Assembly (NCBI RefSeq): GCF_024793945.1 | Contig: NZ_JANUSD010000009.1 | Location: 1 to 64,000 of the forward strand | DNA length: 64,000 bases | Reading direction: 5' to 3' | Source: Emticicia fluvialis | GTDB lineage: Bacteria; Bacteroidota; Bacteroidia; Cytophagales; Spirosomataceae | Shown: in pieces, positions 59,776-64,000 of the stretch | Position numbering within the stretch: the first letter of the stretch is position 1 | Layout: each line of letters starts with the position of its first letter | The notes under the pieces: model-generated | Databases searched by the model: none | What the model saw: the letters and a program-made list of their open reading frames with translations, nothing else | Told to the model about the DNA's origin: nothing | Position numbers and translations under genes: made by a program

Positions 59776-60897
59776 ATGAAAAAATTAGTTTTTACAGTAT
59801 TATCGTTGCTTACAGTAGCGGCGACCCAAGCACAAGAAAGTACAACAACCACAGAAAAAACAAACCCACTAACATTCTCAGGTTACGTTGATACTTACTT
59901 CTTCGCCAATTTTAATAATCCAAAATCAAGATCAAATTTAGGTACGTCTGGCTACGAACGTGTTTTCGACCAAAAAGCCGGTCAGTTTCAGGTTGGTCTT
60001 GCTCAAACAAAGTTGTCTTACTCAACTGAAAAAGTTGATGCCGTTATTGACCTTGTATTTGGTAACCATGCTGACCTTGGTAACTATGCCAACATTATCA
60101 GCCCGGTTTCTGGCGCAACCAGTACAGCGCTTGCTATCAAACAAGCTTACATTACCTGGAAAGCCACAGACAAATTCTCGTTAACGGCTGGCCAGTTTGG
60201 TACACATATTGGTTATGAAGTTATTGATGCCCCGGTTAACTTTAACTATTCACTTTCAAACCTTTTTGGTAACGGTCCATTTTACCACACAGGTTTAAAA
60301 GCAACCTTTGCTACTTCTGAAAAATCATCATTAATGGTAGGTTTAGTAAATGGTATTGACTCTAAAGATGATAACAACGACAAATTGGGTATCATTGGTC
60401 AATTCTACATTTCACCTGCTGAAGGCTGGAATTTGTATCTTAACTGGATTGGTTCTGATGAAGGAACTACCGAAAAGTCTTACTATTCATTATTTGATGT
60501 TACTACTTCATATCAAATCACTGAAAAATTATTGTTAGGCTTAAATGCTGCTACAGGTAGCCAGAACAAAAAGACCTGGGGAGGTGCAGCTTTCTATGCG
60601 CAATATGCAATTACCGATAAATTTGCTTTGGGTGGTCGTTACGAATACTTTGACAACCTGAGCGCTATCCGTGGTTTGCAAAACTCAAAAAGACTAGGCG
60701 GTGGTACTTCGGTTAATTCATTTACATTAACAGGAAACGTTACCATCTCTGAAAATCTGTTGTTCAAACCTGAGTTCCGTCTTGACAGCTACGCCAAGTC
60801 GTCATTGGCTGATGGTCAGCAATTCCAGGACAAAGATGGCAACTTCACTAAAGACTCACAGTCTACTTTTGGTGGTGCGCTAATCTTTAAGTTTTAA
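59776..60897 (+). CDS. Outer-membrane porin (beta-barrel)
   Basis: This 373-residue protein has a signal peptide (KKLVFTVLSLLTVAATQAQ, start ATG 59776) and alternating beta-strand sequence ending in a C-terminal Phe (GGALIFKF), the usual outer-membrane insertion signal. Segments such as LTFSGYVDTYFFANFNN and KFSLTAGQFGTHIGYE fit Bacteroidetes porins (PF07642-type). It is 76 nt before the ammonium channel gene and probably cotranscribed. It may let ammonium or another small nutrient across the outer membrane; that is inference. Confidence 0.8.
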   Translation: MKKLVFTVLSLLTVAATQAQESTTTTEKTNPLTFSGYVDTYFFANFNNPKSRSNLGTSGYERVFDQKAGQFQVGLAQTKLSYSTEKVDAVIDLVFGNHADLGNYANIISPVSGATSTALAIKQAYITWKATDKFSLTAGQFGTHIGYEVIDAPVNFNYSLSNLFGNGPFYHTGLKATFATSEKSSLMVGLVNGIDSKDDNNDKLGIIGQFYISPAEGWNLYLNWIGSDEGTTEKSYYSLFDVTTSYQITEKLLLGLNAATGSQNKKTWGGAAFYAQYAITDKFALGGRYEYFDNLSAIRGLQNSKRLGGGTSVNSFTLTGNVTISENLLFKPEFRLDSYAKSSLADGQQFQDKDGNFTKDSQSTFGGALIFKF

Positions 60898-60973
60898 TCA
60901 ATTACACTTTTTCAATAACCTAAACTAAACATAAACCTTTACTTTTTGTACAACACTTAAACCCAAACACATT

Positions 60974-62308
60974 ATGCGTAAAAATCCTCTCCCTCTCATT
61001 ATTTTGCTTGCCATAGCAATTGCCGGGGTATTTATGCCTGCTGTGCCTTCTACTATTGTCACAGAGGGTATTGTTGGCGCCGACGTAGCATGGATGCTTG
61101 TAAGTACTGCCTTAGTACTTATCATGACACCAGGACTAGCTTATTTTTACGGTGGTATGGTAAACACTAAAAACGTTATCTCTACCATGCTTCAGAGCTT
61201 CATTGCTATGGGTGTTATTTCTATTCTTTGGGTTACAATTGGCTTTAGCCTTGCATTTGGCGATTCAATTGGTGGCTTTGTTGGCGACCCTACCACTTTC
61301 TTTATGTTTAAAGGTGTGCTTGAAAGCAAACCGTGGTCGCTTGCCCCAACCATTCCTTTAGTTGTTTTTGCGTTTTTCCAATTGAAATTTGCCGTTATCA
61401 CACCGGCCCTTGTTACGGGTTCATTAGCAGAACGTATCAATTTCAAATCATACGTATTGTTCATGATTCTTTTCAGTTTGTTTATCTATGCTCCTTTGGC
61501 GCACTGGACATGGCATCCTGAAGGTTTCCTTTTCAAACTGGGTGTGCTTGACTTCGCCGGTGGTACCGTTGTACACATGTCGGCCGGTTGGGCTGCATTG
61601 GCTGGCGCTATCTACTTAAAACGCCGTCGTGCACACGTTGAAAGCAGTTTCTTACCTCCTGCCAATATTCCTTATGTATTGTTAGGTACTGGTTTACTTT
61701 GGTTCGGTTGGTTTGGTTTCAATGCGGGTTCAGCGCTAAGTGCAGGTACATTGGCTGCTTCAGCTTTTGCTACTACTAATACTGCCGCTGCTGCTGCAGG
61801 TTTGGCGTGGGTGTTGTTTGATGCCGCACGTGGTAAAAAAGTATCGGCACTTGGTTTTAGTATTGGTGTTGTGGTTGGTTTAGTTGCCATTACTCCGGCG
61901 GCTGGTTTTGTTACCATTCCTCACTCAATCTTTATCGGAGCTATTGCCTCTATTATCTCTAACTACCTGGCGCACCTTAAAACCAAAACGGCTCTGGACG
62001 ATACGCTTGACGTATTCCCTTGCCATGGTGTTGGTGGTATGGTTGGTATGGTTATGACAGGTATTTTTGCCAGCAAAGGTGTTAACAGCGCCGTAGTTGA
62101 CGAAGGATTGTTCTTTGGTACATCAAAACTATTTGTTAATCACATGATTGCGCTAGTAGTAGTTTCGGTGTTTGCATTTGCCATGTCTTTTGTTCTTTTG
62201 AAAATTACTGATTTAATTCTTCCACTACGTGTGAGCGAGTCTGACGAAAAAGAAGGTCTTGACATCAGCCAACACGATGAGTCTCTTCTTGAGGCTGCTG
62301 GTGCGTAA
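60974..62308 (+). CDS. amtB: Ammonium transporter AmtB
   Basis: AmtB conducts ammonium/ammonia across the inner membrane. The 444-residue protein has about 11 membrane segments. Family motifs include ALVLIMTPGLAYFYGGMV near 48-65, the first pore His in VVHMSAGWAALAGA near 197, LWFGWFGFNAGSALSAG near 239-255 and the second pore His in FPCHGVGGMVGM near 351. The C-terminal tail (RVSESDEKEGLDISQHDES) may bind a PII regulator, but no glnK/glnB gene is in the window. It follows the porin gene after 76 nt. Confidence 0.94.
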   Translation: MRKNPLPLIILLAIAIAGVFMPAVPSTIVTEGIVGADVAWMLVSTALVLIMTPGLAYFYGGMVNTKNVISTMLQSFIAMGVISILWVTIGFSLAFGDSIGGFVGDPTTFFMFKGVLESKPWSLAPTIPLVVFAFFQLKFAVITPALVTGSLAERINFKSYVLFMILFSLFIYAPLAHWTWHPEGFLFKLGVLDFAGGTVVHMSAGWAALAGAIYLKRRRAHVESSFLPPANIPYVLLGTGLLWFGWFGFNAGSALSAGTLAASAFATTNTAAAAAGLAWVLFDAARGKKVSALGFSIGVVVGLVAITPAAGFVTIPHSIFIGAIASIISNYLAHLKTKTALDDTLDVFPCHGVGGMVGMVMTGIFASKGVNSAVVDEGLFFGTSKLFVNHMIALVVVSVFAFAMSFVLLKITDLILPLRVSESDEKEGLDISQHDESLLEAAGA

Positions 62309-62403
62309 GCAATTAAACGCAGAAGATATACCCAATATGTAACAAAATCACAATTGCGGGTTAAACCGTACTTTTATTGTGGTTTTGTTGTACTCCATAA
62401 GTT

Positions 62404-62432
62404 AAAATGCCCGCTACATTAGTGGGCATTTT
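62404..62432. terminator. Bidirectional terminator after amtB
   Basis: AAAATGCCCGCT 62404-62415 and AGTGGGCATTTT 62421-62432 pair over 12 bp with one G/T wobble and a 5-nt loop. A- and T-rich sides suit both strands. Confidence 0.72.
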
Positions 62433-62491
62433 CTTTTATATAGGTTTTCGTTGTTAATCTAATTGCCGGTTGGTAGAGGAATGACATAAGA

Positions 62492-62536
62492 AAAGGAACC
62501 TCAACATCACATCTATCTGCAAGTTGAGATTCCTTT
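62492..62536 (-). terminator. Hairpin downstream of the lipoprotein gene
   Basis: AAAGGAACCTCAAC 62492-62505 and GTTGAGATTCCTTT 62523-62536 pair over 14 positions with one C/A mismatch, with a 17-nt loop. On the minus strand it runs into TTCTTATG. Confidence 0.5.
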
Positions 62537-62557
62537 ATAAAAGAATAGTTCCTTTTT

Positions 62558-62965
62558 TTATTTTACCCTTATGTATTTACTTCTGCTCTCTGCACTTCCA
62601 ATAACCAGTACTTTTGAATCTAATTGATAAATTGTCCATTGTGGGCCGGTTACACAACTCATATTCGGACAATTTTTAAGGTCAGAGAAGAAAATGGTGT
62701 TGTCTTTAACAACGTATTTGTTACCTGCGCTACAGCATTCTGCTCCGGGTTTACCATCACGTAAAAACGCACCACTGGTTTTAAATTCTATATTGGGTAT
62801 GGCCATTAAAGTATTAATGGTTACCCATTTACCCCATTTACCATTTTCTTTTTGTTGCATTTCATAAGTGGGCGACCATTCGCCGATTAATTTCTTAGGT
62901 GAAATGTCTGACTTACAAGATAATAAGCCAATGGTAAAGCCCAGAGCAACAACCAGTTTTTTCAT
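62558..62965 (-). CDS. Small lipocalin-like lipoprotein, tandem paralogue 1
   Basis: This 135-residue lipoprotein has a signal with lipobox GLLSCKS (Cys17) and a lipocalin-like core: KLIGEWSPTYEMQQK, then IEFKTSGAFLRDGKPGAECCSAGNKYVV near 59-86 and FFSDLKNCPNMSCVTGPQW. It has conserved Cys in ECCSAGNK and near NCPNMSC that may form disulfides in the periplasm. It is a clear paralogue of the gene just upstream, separated by 29 nt. No function is known. Confidence 0.8.
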   Translation of the reverse strand: MKKLVVALGFTIGLLSCKSDISPKKLIGEWSPTYEMQQKENGKWGKWVTINTLMAIPNIEFKTSGAFLRDGKPGAECCSAGNKYVVKDNTIFFSDLKNCPNMSCVTGPQWTIYQLDSKVLVIGSAESRSKYIRVK

Positions 62966-62994
62966 ATAAAGTAAAATTAGGGAAAGGGGCTAAA

Positions 62995-63408
62995 TTATTT
63001 TGCTCTTGAGTACTTGACACGGGTGCCGCAGCTTTCAACAACCAGTGTATCGGTATCCAGGCGCGGAATTCCCCATTCTGAGCAAGGCATACAGCTTGCG
63101 TAAGGGCAGCTTTTCAGGTCTGAAAAAATTATCTTTTCGTTTACTACAGTAAATTTATTTCCGGCAGAGCAGCATTCTGCGCCGTCTTTGCCGTCGCGCA
63201 GGAAACGGCCGTTAGCCGTGAACTCTATTGGAGCGATAGCGGCAAAGGTTGAGATGTATTGCCACCGGCTCCAGGAGCCATCGGTAGTTTTGGTCTGGAT
63301 CTGGTAGGTGTGGTTCCATTTACCAACCAGTTTTTCAGGCACAACAGCATCTTTTTGACAAGCCGCAAAAGCAAAGGCGAATACGAAAATTTTTATAAAT
63401 GTTTTCAT
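62995..63408 (-). CDS. Small lipocalin-like lipoprotein, tandem paralogue 2
   Basis: This 137-residue lipoprotein has a lipobox FAACQKD (Cys17) and the same architecture as its neighbour: KLVGKWNHTYQIQTK near 26-40, RFLRDGKDGAECCSAGNKFTV near 73-93 and IFSDLKSCPYASCMPCSEWG near 99-118. It has additional Cys compared with paralogue 1. The pair is likely a recent tandem duplication on one transcript. Function is unknown. Confidence 0.8.
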   Translation of the reverse strand: MKTFIKIFVFAFAFAACQKDAVVPEKLVGKWNHTYQIQTKTTDGSWSRWQYISTFAAIAPIEFTANGRFLRDGKDGAECCSAGNKFTVVNEKIIFSDLKSCPYASCMPCSEWGIPRLDTDTLVVESCGTRVKYSRAK

Positions 63409-63539
63409 TTAATTAGGTTATTTACCTGAATGATGCTTTAGCGGCAAAAAACGTTGGAATAGAAGTAAAATTTTTATAGCCAGCGTTTTACATTAAAACA
63501 AGTCACCCGGTTGATTGAGGTTGCCTTGTTTTGTAAATA

Positions 63540-64000
63540 CTATTCACCGGCATTTCTTAAACCAACTCTTGGCAGCACCGGTAAACTCTCATTACCGTCT
63601 TCGCTAACGGCCTGCACTGCAAAAAAGTAGTTATCTTTAGAGTAAGGCAGCGTAATTTTTACATCTGTGGTAAAGAATTTTTTCTGCCAGTAGGGCATGG
63701 CGGTTTCGCGCATTAAAACGTAGTATCCTTTTACCTTACCGGTTTTTGAAGCTTTCCAGCGTAAACTGGTTGAATTACCCAGGCCTCGCACATCAAGAAT
63801 TACATCTTCCGGCATCGATGGTGACTTTGCCATATTGGCCAGAGTTGCAGCATTAATGGCTGTGTTTTTGCGAAGGTATTCAAAATCCATGTATCGGGCA
63901 TGATCGCCAATTTCAATGCCTTTTTCAATGCGTAAATCCTGATGCTGACGCAAAAAATTCTCGTTCATTTCAGAAAGACGCACAGCAGCAAAGCCTTTGT
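63540..64000 (-). CDS. C-terminal end of an M28-type metallopeptidase (cut by window edge)
   Basis: The frame is still open at base 64000, where it reads KGFAAVRLSEMNENFLRQHQDLR on the minus strand, so the visible 150-odd residues are the C-terminus only. GFxAVRLSEMNE and YLRKNTAINAATLANMA match the end of Bacteroidetes M28 family peptidases, followed by a fibronectin-like domain (ILDVRGLGNSTSLRWKAS, then FAVQAVSEDGNES). The catalytic domain lies outside the window. Such enzymes are exported aminopeptidases. Confidence 0.75.
   Translation of the reverse strand, partial: KGFAAVRLSEMNENFLRQHQDLRIEKGIEIGDHARYMDFEYLRKNTAINAATLANMAKSPSMPEDVILDVRGLGNSTSLRWKASKTGKVKGYYVLMRETAMPYWQKKFFTTDVKITLPYSKDNYFFAVQAVSEDGNESLPVLPRVGLRNAGE

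Noticed and set aside
1..64000. CRISPR arrays, tRNA or rRNA genes, prophage
   Set aside because: No regularly spaced direct repeats, no cloverleaf-like sequence and no phage genes were seen on reading both strands; short elements could be missed without a scan.

Overview
The window is a stretch of ordinary chromosome from a member of the Bacteroidetes, most probably a gliding/saprophytic lineage such as the Cytophagales. Evidence: a gldC gliding gene, DUF5686 and lipocalin-like outer-envelope proteins, LytS/LytTR-type two-component genes, a GH65/GH13/GH105/GH140 carbohydrate repertoire, TAnnTTTG-type -7 promoter elements, few Shine-Dalgarno sequences and a GC content near 42% (estimated by eye). 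No tRNA, rRNA, CRISPR or prophage was seen. The only mobile DNA is the 3' end of an IS1182-like transposase at the left edge.

Layout. 1-0.3 kb: transposase tail. 0.3-9 kb: maltodextrin locus, with GH65 phosphorylase, beta-phosphoglucomutase and exported GH13 amylase on the minus strand, and a cytosolic GH13 amylase plus SLC45-like sugar transporter on the plus strand. 9-11 kb: LytS-like kinase and LytTR regulator. 11.5-16.9 kb: class III aminotransferase, DUF2461, trpS, PAP2 phosphatase, DUF2147, exported Gfo/Idh/MocA oxidoreductase. 17-23 kb: dnaK (with a sigma54-like promoter and dyad upstream), a NuiA-like nuclease inhibitor, rplT/rpmI, and an AGE epimerase plus PfkB kinase pair. 23-31.6 kb: dnaE, trxA, a serine hydrolase, a Cys-free sirtuin and topA. 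31.9-35.6 kb: aconitase and a GH140-like hydrolase.

35.7-42.3 kb is the most unusual part. A five-gene minus-strand run encodes a serine esterase, an ATP-grasp ligase with a Lys-rich tail, a YbdK/GCS2-type carboxylate-amine ligase, a class I glutamine amidotransferase-like protein and a second ATP-grasp-like protein. A second esterase with a perfect EF-hand loop is divergent to it. Together they look like a pathway that makes and trims an amide- or peptide-bonded small molecule; no product is known to me, so this is inference.

42.3-48.4 kb: DUF5686 outer-membrane protein, L,D-transpeptidase-like protein, rsmE, DUF4159, fatty acid desaturase, gldC. 48.8-51.6 kb: rhamnose mutarotase, RhaT-like symporter and GH105 hydrolase, a rhamnogalacturonan/rhamnose uptake unit. 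51.7-59.4 kb: DUF4197 lipoprotein, cinA, a lipoyl E2 acyltransferase, an acidic protein followed by MoxR ATPase and CoxE-like VWA protein, a LuxC-like acyl-CoA reductase and a ferredoxin. 59.7-64 kb: outer-membrane porin with AmtB ammonium channel, two tandem Cys-containing lipoproteins, and the C-terminal end of an M28-type peptidase running off the right edge.

All functions are read from protein motifs by eye, without database searches. Promoter and terminator calls are pattern matches only.
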